A stretch of DNA of 20,741 nucleotides from a virus (IMGVR_UViG_3300010300_000156:1-20741), one strand, 5' to 3'. Numbered from the stretch's first letter, positions 6,299 to 12,651 are shown. Notes: generated by a model not told the origin, from the sequence alone. A program made the numbers and translations.

Positions 6299-7922
6299 TA
6301 GTCAAATTGTATTTTAATTTTGCAGGATTACCTTGATTAGGTTTACCATTCTTATACTGGAATCTAATCTTATGAACATGAATACCTGCATAATCATCTT
6401 CATCTGTTTTATGTCTATGTACAGTTATAGCATTGTCACACTTATTAAACCAGTTGGCTGATCCGCTTATATCATACGGGGTAGGCACAACAGGCTTACG
6501 ATTAACATCATTCTCCATTTTTCGTGGATGTGCTACTAACCATATATGTAATTCATTTACTTTAGCAAATGCACTTAGCTGTGAAAGAACTCTTGATATA
6601 TATAAAGTCTCATTCTCTCCATCTCCGTATTTATGTTCAATCGTATTCCACGGATCTATTATAAGCCCATTTAAACCAAATCTATAATTAAGTATCTTAG
6701 CTTGTTCCATTATAGATTCAATGGTTACAGAGTCCTCTTGCGTACCTATAAACTTTATATGGTCATTGAGTATCTTCATAGAGCTTCGTGCTGTCTCTTC
6801 ACTTAGTTTATCTTCTCCCCAAAATGCTTTACCTGAGAATTTACCTACTAGTTTAAGTAAGTGATGTTCTACTGGAAAGTTTTCTGCTGAGAATATACCG
6901 AATCTCCAACCATAGGATTGAATCATGTTGATCATTAATGCATCCATCCACTCTGATTTACCCATATTAGGCACACCTGTAACCACTGTAACCTCTGATG
7001 GGCTAACTAAATAATGCGGATCTACAGCACTCCAACCTGTAGATAAACCTTTGTGTTGAGGCTTTAATAATAAATCAATAGCATCATCTTCAATATCTTG
7101 AACCATTATAACACCATCAATAGGATAAGGATGTGCATTAGATACTATGTTTTGTACTTCATCCTCTCCATGTTTTATAAGTACATCATTCATATCTTTA
7201 CACCCATCAGGATATGTAACTCTAAAACACTTCTCCCTACCTATCCTTCTTGATAACTCATCCCTGAGAAATTTACCTGCACTATCCGAATCAGTACATA
7301 ATATAATTGTATCTGCACTCATTAAATACTCTTCTGCTGACAATAGATAGCTGAACTTCTTATCTGTTGGATTAGAACCACTTGCGGGTGCACCATCAGG
7401 TACTGATACAACATTCATAAAGCCCGCTTGTACCAGTGATAAAGCATCCATCTCTCCTTCGGTAATTATAATAGTCTCCATACCTTTCATAGAATCAAAT
7501 CTATAAAAACACTTCTCAGCATTCTTAGATTGTTTAAATCTTTTATCTGCTGTCCGTGATTTAATATTAACTACTTCCTGATCTTTATAAAATGGAAAAT
7601 GTATCCATCGGTTATCATACCCTATTTTCTCTGCATCAACAACTGCTCTAGTTATACACCTATCCTCAAACCATTTGTAAACTTCTTCAGGTAACTCTGT
7701 TTTAGGTGGATCAGGTTTTTCTATTGGTTGAATTGTTAAGTCCTTAACTTTTTCTTTTAATGATCCTTTCCAACCACAATGATGACAATGCCATACACCT
7801 TCATCTACATTTACTGATAGGCATGTATCGTATGATTTTTTCCTACCCCTACTGCATTGTGGACAAGTTGTTTTTACTTGCCCACTGCCATTAACAAATA
7901 TTCCGTTCTCCTCAAAGGTCAT
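6240..7922 (-). CDS. Bifunctional DNA primase-helicase (T7 gp4 / Twinkle type)
   Basis: A 560-aa protein with three parts in order. A zinc finger: C20-x2-C23 and C46-x2-C49. A TOPRIM primase core: ITEGEMDALS (E155) and CTDSDSAGK (D211, D213). A RecA-like hexameric helicase: Walker A GVPNMGKS (316-323), Walker B GLIIDPWN (419-426), a WLVAHPRK segment with H465, and the YDISGSANW stretch. The length matches T7 gp4 (566 aa). It would unwind the replication fork and lay primers. It follows the initiator gene with an ATGA overlap (7919-7922), so initiator and helicase are made together. No DNA polymerase gene was found, so it presumably works with host polymerase. All key residues are present. Confidence 0.92.
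   Translation of the reverse strand: MTFEENGIFVNGSGQVKTTCPQCSRGRKKSYDTCLSVNVDEGVWHCHHCGWKGSLKEKVKDLTIQPIEKPDPPKTELPEEVYKWFEDRCITRAVVDAEKIGYDNRWIHFPFYKDQEVVNIKSRTADKRFKQSKNAEKCFYRFDSMKGMETIIITEGEMDALSLVQAGFMNVVSVPDGAPASGSNPTDKKFSYLLSAEEYLMSADTIILCTDSDSAGKFLRDELSRRIGREKCFRVTYPDGCKDMNDVLIKHGEDEVQNIVSNAHPYPIDGVIMVQDIEDDAIDLLLKPQHKGLSTGWSAVDPHYLVSPSEVTVVTGVPNMGKSEWMDALMINMIQSYGWRFGIFSAENFPVEHHLLKLVGKFSGKAFWGEDKLSEETARSSMKILNDHIKFIGTQEDSVTIESIMEQAKILNYRFGLNGLIIDPWNTIEHKYGDGENETLYISRVLSQLSAFAKVNELHIWLVAHPRKMENDVNRKPVVPTPYDISGSANWFNKCDNAITVHRHKTDEDDYAGIHVHKIRFQYKNGKPNQGNPAKLKYNLTNGRYYEYFEETQFKENLFE
7735..7748 (-). repeat. Palindrome-family copy inside the primase-helicase gene
   Basis: GTTAAG and CTTAAC arms with a TC spacer followed by TTTTT on the plus strand. 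It encodes KVKDLT, almost the same as the copy in the SSB-like gene (KVKGLT). It lies in the linker between the zinc finger and the TOPRIM domain. Confidence 0.4.
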
Positions 7923-8701
7923 TGTAATTGACTCCTGTAATTAGTTAATACATTATTCCACTTGGTAAAACCATTCTCTGATTTCTTTCTTAAGCTCCTT
8001 AATGATAAGATATTTCTATGCCAAAATTTATCCTGCAATGCCCAAGATACAACTCTTTTAATTAACTTATAATCTACATTATCTAACCTAATTAGATCGT
8101 AAATAATGTTTATTGATTGGTTAATTAAATTATTATCATCTTTCCAATCAGGATACAAATGTGGGAACCTACCACTCTGTATAGTATAAAAACTATTTAC
8201 AACTTCCTTAATATATTTTAATTGCTCTGAGTTTATAGATTTATTAATAGGGGTATTTAATGCCTGTTTATTGGTATGAGATATATCTATATTATTATTA
8301 TATAATAATGTTTTACCTGTGGTATTAGGGGTAGGCATACCCTCTTCCTCGTGAAATTTGTCTACCCCATCAACTGTAGGTAAATGGGTATGACTTGTAA
8401 TTGGGTTTACCCCATTACCTGTGGGTATAGGGGTAATGTATCTTTTTATAAACCTCTGAGTACCTTCTTCAAGTTCAATTTCAACATGAATATAACCATT
8501 ATCCCTAAGTTCTTTTAGGCATCTTGATACATATACTTTTGATATATCCATTATTTTACTAAAGTATATATTTCTTTTTACGCATATACCATCATCTTCT
8601 AAACTTGCTGTTATTTCACAAAATAACAATTTAGATAATGGTTTTAGATTCTTGTTGTGTCTTATATTAGTTGGCAATATGCCAAAATAACCATTAATCA
8701 T
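7919..8701 (-). CDS. Replication initiator, lambda O-like (winged helix plus helicase-recruitment domain)
   Basis: A 260-aa protein in two domains. Residues 1-90 (from GYFGILPTNIRHNKNLKPLS, then ISKVYVSRCLKELRDNGYI) form a winged helix-turn-helix of the kind at the N-terminus of phage replication proteins. Residues 90-150 are a Pro/Thr/Gly/Asn-rich linker. Residues 158-245 are helical, with DKFWHRNILSLRSLRKK, a pattern of phage initiator and helicase-loader C-termini. The linker's DNA contains repeated TACCCC/GGGGTA elements and an AT-rich tract, as the lambda origin lies inside gene O. The gene is directly followed by the primase-helicase (ATGA overlap). A GGAGGAAAA site precedes the ATG. 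Function is inferred from architecture and context. Confidence 0.7.
   Translation of the reverse strand: MINGYFGILPTNIRHNKNLKPLSKLLFCEITASLEDDGICVKRNIYFSKIMDISKVYVSRCLKELRDNGYIHVEIELEEGTQRFIKRYITPIPTGNGVNPITSHTHLPTVDGVDKFHEEEGMPTPNTTGKTLLYNNNIDISHTNKQALNTPINKSINSEQLKYIKEVVNSFYTIQSGRFPHLYPDWKDDNNLINQSINIIYDLIRLDNVDYKLIKRVVSWALQDKFWHRNILSLRSLRKKSENGFTKWNNVLTNYRSQLQ
8275..8312. other. AT-rich tract, candidate duplex-unwinding element
   Basis: Between about 8278 and 8310 the sequence is almost purely A/T (runs of ATT and TATAATAAT). It lies immediately downstream, in gene sense, of the iteron cluster, and is still inside the initiator's coding frame (encoding LLYNNNIDI). Position and composition are those of an origin melting region. 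Confidence 0.5.
8313..8435. repeat. Iteron cluster inside the initiator gene, candidate replication origin
   Basis: Three related elements: 8408-8435 and 8363-8390 are both 28 bp and agree at 23 positions. 8313-8333 matches the last 21 bp of the first at 18 positions. Each full copy starts TACCCCAT, has CTGT in the middle and ends GGGTA, so each is itself an imperfect inverted repeat. An additional GGGGTA-GGCA-TACCC dyad lies at 8329-8342. G/C-rich words of this kind are conspicuous in such an AT-rich genome, and the encoded protein is a low-complexity linker. Confidence 0.6.
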
Positions 8702-8715
8702 TTTTCCTCCTATGA

Positions 8716-8931
8716 TTAGAAACCTGCTGTTTTTCTTACTATGTGATCATAATACTGACAGTTATCTCCATTAGCAATCTTGCAAGGCTTATTATAATAA
8801 TCCTGATCAATATACTGTTTGAGATCTTTATCAATCATTACCCCGCAACATTTATAACCAGTATCATAATTTGCACAATAATTTTTTACAGATGTTTTTA
8901 TTGTGTTTTTTTCTCGATTCATCCTTAGCAT
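8716..8931 (-). CDS. Cysteine-rich small protein, 71 aa
   Basis: The product has six cysteines in the pattern NYCANYDTGYKCCGVMI, later KPCKIANGDNCQYYDH, which suggests metal binding or a small zinc domain. The first 15 residues are basic (REKNTIKTSVKN). AAGGAG seven bases before the ATG supports the start at 8931. It lies just upstream of the initiator gene. Function unknown. Confidence 0.6.
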   Translation of the reverse strand: MLRMNREKNTIKTSVKNYCANYDTGYKCCGVMIDKDLKQYIDQDYYNKPCKIANGDNCQYYDHIVRKTAGF

Positions 8932-8948
8932 GACTGCTCTCCTTACTT

Positions 8949-9230
8949 TTAGGTAATATGTTTTTTATAAAGGGATATGGCATATTTACTCCAGTGTTTT
9001 ATAGGCACTACTAACTTATTTTCCCCGCCTAAAGTTTTATAAAAACCATTAGCAAGTGCCTGTTCTGAATCTATTTCATAGACATACTGCTTTGTAATAT
9101 AACGAATACTATGGTATTCTGCAAGTGGAAACTGATCTACGTTAACAGTCCAACTTCCACCTGCCATTCTAAGTTTGCTAGATTCTTTTTCATGTTTATG
9201 TAATACATAGTTTTTTATATACGCTCTCAT
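8949..9230 (-). CDS. Hypothetical protein, 93 aa
   Basis: Mixed alpha/beta product beginning MRAYIKNYVLHKHEKE, with GGSWTVNVDQFPL in the middle and GGENKLVVPIKHW near the end. No membrane segment or catalytic motif is visible and I do not recognise the family. Its ATG overlaps the stop of the upstream gene as ATGA. Confidence 0.6.
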   Translation of the reverse strand: MRAYIKNYVLHKHEKESSKLRMAGGSWTVNVDQFPLAEYHSIRYITKQYVYEIDSEQALANGFYKTLGGENKLVVPIKHWSKYAISLYKKHIT

Positions 9231-9535
9231 GCTTGAGCTCCAATATCATGTATCTCGTCATAGTCATCGTATAAATCACTTACTATGCTAGATCTTAAAC
9301 CATCTAAAAAACTATCCATAGCATCTTCGCTCTCTTCCCAGTAATTTTGAAAATATAAACTAAGAAACTGTATTATAACAGTGGGTATAACATACTCTGA
9401 AAATTTTTCATACTTCAGGTTAGTGCCACCTTTTACTTGTTTCTCAAATATATCAATCATTGATTCATATAGTTTACTGCAATCTTTTTGAAATTGCTTT
9501 GATTTAAGATATCTATCGGTTTGTTGTTTATTCAC
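9227..9535 (-). CDS. Hypothetical helical protein, 102 aa, GTG start
   Basis: Predicted mostly helical; residues 37-65 include a hydrophobic, aromatic stretch (YVIPTVIIQFLSLYFQNYW) which could be a buried helix or a weak membrane segment. The C-terminus is very acidic (SDLYDDYDEIHDIG). GTG at 9535 is supported by AAAAGGAG eight bases upstream and no usable ATG nearby. A copy of the palindrome repeat sits directly upstream of this ribosome site. Family unknown. Confidence 0.6.
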   Translation of the reverse strand: MNKQQTDRYLKSKQFQKDCSKLYESMIDIFEKQVKGGTNLKYEKFSEYVIPTVIIQFLSLYFQNYWEESEDAMDSFLDGLRSSIVSDLYDDYDEIHDIGAQA

Positions 9536-9552
9536 TTTTTATTCTCCTTTTA

Positions 9553-9565
9553 GTTAAGTCTTAAC
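9553..9565 (-). repeat. A-tract plus GTTAAG-n-CTTAAC palindrome, copy 1 of the accessory region
   Basis: A perfect 13-bp dyad with a one-base centre, flanked by TTTTT on the plus strand. In gene sense it supplies the stop codon of the upstream gene (AGT TAA) and is followed by the next gene's ribosome site. Confidence 0.7.
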
Positions 9566-9821
9566 TTTTTATTATTTCATATAATACAAAATCTCTAAGC
9601 ATTTGTGCATGTGATGTTTTACCTTCGCATACAGGGCAAGTAACTTTAGATTTACCATACGTTACAAAGTCCTCATAAAATGTAACATACTTATTTATTA
9701 CCTGCTTACCTAGCCTAGATTTTTCAATATCCATTCTCTCCCAACATTTATTGCATTTTTTACAATGCTTAATAGCTTGGTCTGCTTCTTTATCTCTCCA
9801 TTCACAGCTAGTAGTTTTCAT
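9561..9821 (-). CDS. Zinc-finger protein, 86 aa
   Basis: Contains HCKKCNKCWERMD (C20, C23, C26) and a second pair VTCPVCEGKTSH, enough ligands for a zinc ribbon separated by a helical insert (IEKSRLGKQVINKYVTFYED). Role unknown; probably nucleic-acid- or protein-binding. The ATG overlaps the stop of the 51-aa membrane peptide gene as ATGA. The TAA lies in the palindrome repeat at 9553-9565. Confidence 0.6.
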   Translation of the reverse strand: MKTTSCEWRDKEADQAIKHCKKCNKCWERMDIEKSRLGKQVINKYVTFYEDFVTYGKSKVTCPVCEGKTSHAQMLRDFVLYEIIKS

Positions 9822-9973
9822 TTAATACCTCTAATCTGATGATTAAGTTTGAGAGAATAATACCTGTAGGTATCTACTTTAGCTCTCTCAATATTAAGTT
9901 CTGTTTTTAGTTTTGCTACCCATATAACGAGTGACATAATTAAAACAGATATTACAATATTTAATATAATCAT
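9818..9973 (-). CDS. 51-aa single-pass membrane protein
   Basis: ATG at 9973 follows CAGGAG at 7 bases. Residues 2-20 form one hydrophobic helix (ILNIVISVLIMSLVIWVA) followed by a charged, basic, soluble tail (KLKTELNIERAKVDTYRYY). No cleavage site is apparent, so it is probably anchored with the tail in the cytoplasm or outside. Such size and shape are seen in phage holin-accessory, spanin-like and exclusion proteins; the sequence does not decide. It is the first gene after the promoter candidate at 10001-10029 and is coupled by ATGA to the zinc-finger gene. Confidence 0.6.
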   Translation of the reverse strand: MIILNIVISVLIMSLVIWVAKLKTELNIERAKVDTYRYYSLKLNHQIRGIK

Positions 9974-10000
9974 TGTAAGTTCTCCTGTTGTTTGGTTTTA

Positions 10001-10029
10001 AGTTAAATATAAATATAAATTCGTGTCAA
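10001..10029 (-). promoter_or_regulatory. Promoter candidate for the 51-aa membrane protein and downstream genes
   Basis: A perfect TTGACA (-35, 10029-10024) is preceded by an A/T-rich stretch and followed by a nearly pure AT region with TATTTA/TTAACT as poor -10 matches. The leader to the ATG at 9973 would be about 25 to 30 bases. The -10 is the weak point. Confidence 0.4.
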
Positions 10030-10037
10030 GCAATATT

Positions 10038-10235
10038 TTATTCTCTCTCTTTTTTATAACTAATTTCAACTTCTTCTTCTTTGTTAGTTATAGCTTTAAC
10101 AATTTTAACTAGCACTTGATCATTTATTCCGTATGCATTATCTGCCATTCTTCTAATTAATAGATCTTGTTTCATACCTGAAAAAACTTTTTCAGATATT
10201 TTTAATTCTATCTTTTTATATTTTATTTTAGACAT
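10038..10235 (-). CDS. Small basic protein, 65 aa
   Basis: Lys-rich product (MSKIKYKKIELKISEKVFSG, later DLLIRRMADNAYG) ending in charged repeats. The central KQDLLIRRMADNAY could be a ribbon-helix or helix-turn segment, but no family can be assigned. ATG at 10235 follows GAGGG by 8 bases; a TTG three bases earlier is in frame. It overlaps the end of the preceding gene. Confidence 0.5.
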   Translation of the reverse strand: MSKIKYKKIELKISEKVFSGMKQDLLIRRMADNAYGINDQVLVKIVKAITNKEEEVEISYKKERE

Positions 10236-10425
10236 CAAAATATCCCTCGTTTAATCTACAAATATAATTACCTCTCATTGGCAAAGCTGAAAATATAAGC
10301 ACTTGCTTTTGATCATCTTCGTAAACTTCATAAAAATTATTATTATTAGTTATTATAAAGTTTGCTTGTTTACACTCGTTTAAAGTTTGCTTTAGTTCTT
10401 TTTTATTCCAAATTCTAACTCTCAT
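10228..10425 (-). CDS. Hypothetical protein, 65 aa
   Basis: Starts MRVRIWNKKELKQTLNECKQ (basic helix) followed by a beta-like segment (FYEVYEDDQKQVLIFSAL, MRGNYICRL). No family recognised. GGAAGGGA before the ATG lies in the last codons of the upstream HNH gene, so the two are translationally coupled. Confidence 0.5.
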   Translation of the reverse strand: MRVRIWNKKELKQTLNECKQANFIITNNNNFYEVYEDDQKQVLIFSALPMRGNYICRLNEGYFDV

Positions 10426-10428
10426 TTT

Positions 10429-10827
10429 TTAATCCCTTCCATGTATTGACATGTGACAATTAAAACAAATAACATCACATTTTTTAATTTCTTTTAAAAT
10501 ATTATCCCATGAAAAATTCATCATATCAGAAATATTAGCTACCTTATTATTTTTTTTGTGGTGAAATGTCAGGGATCTAGTGCTAAAATTATTTTTATCT
10601 CTTGCTTTAGAATACCCGCATTGACATTTAGCTTTTAACTTCCATGCATTAAGTTTTTTTCTGTTGGTATTCCTTCCGCTAGGTAAGTTTTTTTTGTGCT
10701 CCCAGTGACATTTTTTGCAAGGTTTACATAAATATTCATTATTATTTTTATCAAATTTTCCAGTACCGTTAAAATATTTTTTAGTATTTGGAAATATTTT
10801 TTTGCAAAATTTACACTCTTTAACCAT
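10429..10827 (-). CDS. HNH endonuclease-like protein with zinc fingers
   Basis: The 132-aa product has three cysteine groups: C5-x2-C8, C34-x2-C37-x2-C40 and C68-x-C70. These are followed by the nuclease core LTFHHKKNNK (H89-H90) and VICFNCHMSIHG (C121-x2-C124-H125 and H129). This is the zinc-braced HNH layout of many stand-alone phage nucleases, some of which are homing enzymes. Its start codon overlaps the stop of the 53-aa membrane protein (TAATG), and no Shine-Dalgarno site is evident, so expression probably depends on that gene. A palindrome repeat sits over the junction. A role in packaging or self-mobility is possible; neither is shown. Confidence 0.7.
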   Translation of the reverse strand: MVKECKFCKKIFPNTKKYFNGTGKFDKNNNEYLCKPCKKCHWEHKKNLPSGRNTNRKKLNAWKLKAKCQCGYSKARDKNNFSTRSLTFHHKKNNKVANISDMMNFSWDNILKEIKKCDVICFNCHMSIHGRD

Positions 10828-10988
10828 TAGTTAAGCCTTAACTTTTTATAAATTAAATAAATAAAGTAGATCCAAAATGTAACAGGGATCAAAATATTCA
10901 TTAGTATTAAAAAATAATGTCCTCCTAATATTAGCAATCCTAAAAATGATCCTAATGATAAGCCCAAAAATACCGCTAAATGTTGCAT
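10827..10988 (-). CDS. 53-aa two-helix membrane protein
   Basis: ATG at 10988 follows CGGAG by 8 bases. Two hydrophobic segments (about residues 4-22 and 27-46, including LGLLILGG and IPVTFWIYFIYLIY) are joined by a short HYF turn, ending in a basic tail KKLRLN. Size and topology match small class II holins, but also many phage exclusion peptides, and no lysin sits beside it. The gene ends inside the palindrome repeat and its stop overlaps the HNH gene's start. Confidence 0.6.
   Translation of the reverse strand: MQHLAVFLGLSLGSFLGLLILGGHYFLILMNILIPVTFWIYFIYLIYKKLRLN
10830..10842 (-). repeat. A-tract plus GTTAAG-n-CTTAAC palindrome, copy 2
   Basis: GTTAAG-C-CTTAAC followed by TTTTT on the plus strand. 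It forms the last codons (KLRLN) and stop region of the 53-aa membrane protein gene, just before the HNH gene's ATG. Confidence 0.7.
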
Positions 10989-11191
10989 TTTTTATTCTCC
11001 GCTCTTACTTCTTTTTCAATATGATAAATTAATTCATCTAGTATAGGTAAACTAGTTTCGAATTGATCTCCCATTTTAATTAACTCTTCCCTGTGTTTAT
11101 TTAGTTGTTCCAGTATTATTACAATATCTTCACCAAATAAACCTATTTTATATAGATGTTCATATTCTACAACAGAATTTATTCTAATCAT
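10976..11191 (-). CDS. Small helical protein, 71 aa
   Basis: Predicted coiled or helical (VEYEHLYKIGLFGEDIVIIL, then QLNKHREELIKMGDQFE), acidic/basic mixed, with no motif recognised. CTGGAGGAAAAAAA before the ATG is a strong ribosome site. A palindrome repeat lies directly upstream. It overlaps the start of the 53-aa membrane protein by 13 bases, so the two form one unit. Confidence 0.55.
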   Translation of the reverse strand: MIRINSVVEYEHLYKIGLFGEDIVIILEQLNKHREELIKMGDQFETSLPILDELIYHIEKEVRAENKKCNI

Positions 11192-11208
11192 TTTTTTCCT
11201 CCAGTTTA

Positions 11209-11221
11209 GTTAAGTCTTAAC
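11209..11221 (-). repeat. A-tract plus GTTAAG-n-CTTAAC palindrome, copy 3
   Basis: Perfect 13-bp dyad, plus-strand T run after it, between the stop codon of the Gp88-like gene and the GGAGG of the 71-aa gene. Confidence 0.7.
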
Positions 11222-11225
11222 TTTT

Positions 11226-12056
11226 TTAGTGTATTGGTATTACTATTTCAAAGTCTTTAAATGTCGTATTATTACCGCATGCATGACCTATTGAAGTACA
11301 TGATCCGCACAAGCTCGGACATACAAAAACTTTTTTCTTAAATTGCTTTCGTATTGATTTTTTAGATCCTTTGACCGCTGTAAAATTACCCCTGACAAAA
11401 GATTCCTTTTGTAATATTGGTTTAAGATAATCAAACCTACCGCCATTAGATAAATTTAAAACGTAATTAGACGGAAAATTAAAACCCGTATTAATAAGCT
11501 CCCTAAATACGTTTAATGACTTACTGTATCCATAGGCATTAACCCGCTTATTATTTTTTAATAATTGCATCCAGTTTTTTAAATGATCTGTATTATTAAA
11601 ATCACCGTCAACGTATAGCCTAAAATCTATTTTATTTGAATGTTTGAACTTATTACTGTTGATCATTTTTTCAAGTTCTGTTTCAATTATATTAAAATCA
11701 TCCATTAAAATCGTGTTTTGTAATTGACCAAAAAATACCGCTGGATATCTCCAGCCTTTTAATGAATAACAATAATCCAAACAAGCACCCGCACCCACGC
11801 AATTAATTACAGGTAGATTTGAAAAACTTAAAAACGGTAATTTTGAATTGCCAACTTTAAAAACATTGTAAGGTAGATCCCCGCCAACAGTTAACCAGTT
11901 TATGAATTTTTCTATATGATAGCCGTTTGAATTTGGTTTGTAAATTGCACCCTTTACAAGTAAGCTATCTAATAATTTAATTAACTCTATTTGGTTGTTG
12001 TGTAATCTAGCAATTTTAAATTTAGTTTGTTGATCCAGTTTTATATCTGTATACAT
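11226..12056 (-). CDS. Gp88-like phage protein with two cysteine clusters
   Basis: A 276-aa product. It has an N-terminal cluster C86-x5-C92-x3-C96 (GAGACLDYCYSLKGWRYP), a central IDFRLYVDGDFNNTDHLKNW, and a C-terminal cluster C246-x3-C250-x2-C253-x6-C260. The C-x-DYCY-x-LKG followed later by FR-x-x-x-x-GDF is the pattern I recall for the phage Gene product 88 family, whose function is unknown. The cysteines suggest an Fe-S cluster or zinc. The last cluster has CX3CX2C spacing like radical SAM enzymes, but at the wrong end of the protein, so I do not claim that activity. The ATG at 12056 is chosen over a TTG at 12071 because GGAGG sits eight bases before it. It has its own promoter candidate. 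Confidence 0.55.
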   Translation of the reverse strand: MYTDIKLDQQTKFKIARLHNNQIELIKLLDSLLVKGAIYKPNSNGYHIEKFINWLTVGGDLPYNVFKVGNSKLPFLSFSNLPVINCVGAGACLDYCYSLKGWRYPAVFFGQLQNTILMDDFNIIETELEKMINSNKFKHSNKIDFRLYVDGDFNNTDHLKNWMQLLKNNKRVNAYGYSKSLNVFRELINTGFNFPSNYVLNLSNGGRFDYLKPILQKESFVRGNFTAVKGSKKSIRKQFKKKVFVCPSLCGSCTSIGHACGNNTTFKDFEIVIPIH

Positions 12057-12085
12057 TTTTAATTCCTCCAAATAATGTATTTTAA

Positions 12086-12113
12086 TTTATATTAAATCTT
12101 TATTCAATGTCAA
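12086..12113 (-). promoter_or_regulatory. Promoter for the Gp88-like gene
   Basis: TTGACA (12113-12108), 16-base spacer, TATAAA (12091-12086), A-tract upstream; the transcript would start about 20 bases before the ATG at 12056. The palindrome repeat ends 6 bases upstream of the -35. This is the clearest sigma70-type promoter in the leftward block. Confidence 0.65.
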
Positions 12114-12119
12114 TAAATA

Positions 12120-12132
12120 TTTAAGTCTTAAC
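12120..12132 (-). repeat. Palindrome repeat copy 4, one mismatch
   Basis: Plus strand TTTAAG-T-CTTAAC then TTTTTTT: one arm base differs (T for G). In gene sense it carries the stop codon of the cysteine peptidase-like gene (AGT TAA) and lies just upstream of a promoter -35. Confidence 0.65.
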
Positions 12133-12631
12133 TTTTTTTGATCCTGTATAATTTTTGAGCTCTTAATTTTTTGCCGTTGCTCCAATCTTCAACAGATCCA
12201 TTTTTGATACAGGCTACATGCCCACTGACTGACATAATAAAATTACCTGTAGATAAATAATCTAAACAGTTGTTGACGGTTAAATCTGTTGGCAGACCTT
12301 GAACTGTAGGCTGTTCATTATATTTTAATTCTTTATTATCCTTATGAGTTTGAGCCCAAATATAAGTTTTGTTATAAGATCCAGTTTTTAAATTATATGT
12401 TCTTTTTAAAATCTTTTTTTCAAAACAATCAACTTTGTAATTAAATTTTTTGGCAAGTTCAAAAATTATTGAGCTCATCCAATAACCCTTATTTCTTTTT
12501 CTGCCATGCTTAAAAAATAGATCCTGCATTTTTTTGAATGGAATATCAAAAGCAATGGAACTAGCAACAACAGTACAACAATTTTTGTCGTTTAAATATT
12601 CTTCTGATCTTTTAATAGTTTTGTAATTCAT
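12128..12631 (-). CDS. Papain-like cysteine peptidase candidate (C39-type pattern)
   Basis: A 167-aa protein with a possible catalytic set: NDKNCCTVVASSIAF (C18 or C19 at the start of a helix), SVSGHVACIKNG (H138) and GSVEDWS (D149). The order Cys, then GRK-x-x-KG, then GHV-x-x-I-x-x-G-x-x-x-DW resembles peptidase C39 or transglutaminase-fold domains. No signal peptide is present, so it would act in the cytoplasm, for instance on a host or phage protein, rather than as a standard endolysin. An atypical lysis role cannot be excluded because no other lysin is evident. AGGAT precedes the ATG. The catalytic call is inference. Confidence 0.5.
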   Translation of the reverse strand: MNYKTIKRSEEYLNDKNCCTVVASSIAFDIPFKKMQDLFFKHGRKRNKGYWMSSIIFELAKKFNYKVDCFEKKILKRTYNLKTGSYNKTYIWAQTHKDNKELKYNEQPTVQGLPTDLTVNNCLDYLSTGNFIMSVSGHVACIKNGSVEDWSNGKKLRAQKLYRIKKS

Positions 12632-12651
12632 ATCCTGCCTTTATGAGTTAT

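Noticed and set aside
6433-7350. Rightward frames opposite the primase-helicase gene (6433-6687, 7147-7350)
   Set aside because: They lie on the reverse strand of a gene with intact TOPRIM and Walker motifs and have no ribosome site or motif of their own.
8743-8928. Rightward frame of 61 codons, very hydrophobic, opposite the Cys-rich 71-aa gene
   Set aside because: Ile-rich composition arises from the complement of Asn/Tyr/Asp codons, and no ribosome site precedes it.
11226-12056. Radical SAM enzyme call for the Gp88-like protein
   Set aside because: CX3CX2C spacing occurs only at the C-terminus, whereas the radical SAM motif is usually near the N-terminus of its barrel, and no SAM-binding glycine motif is evident.
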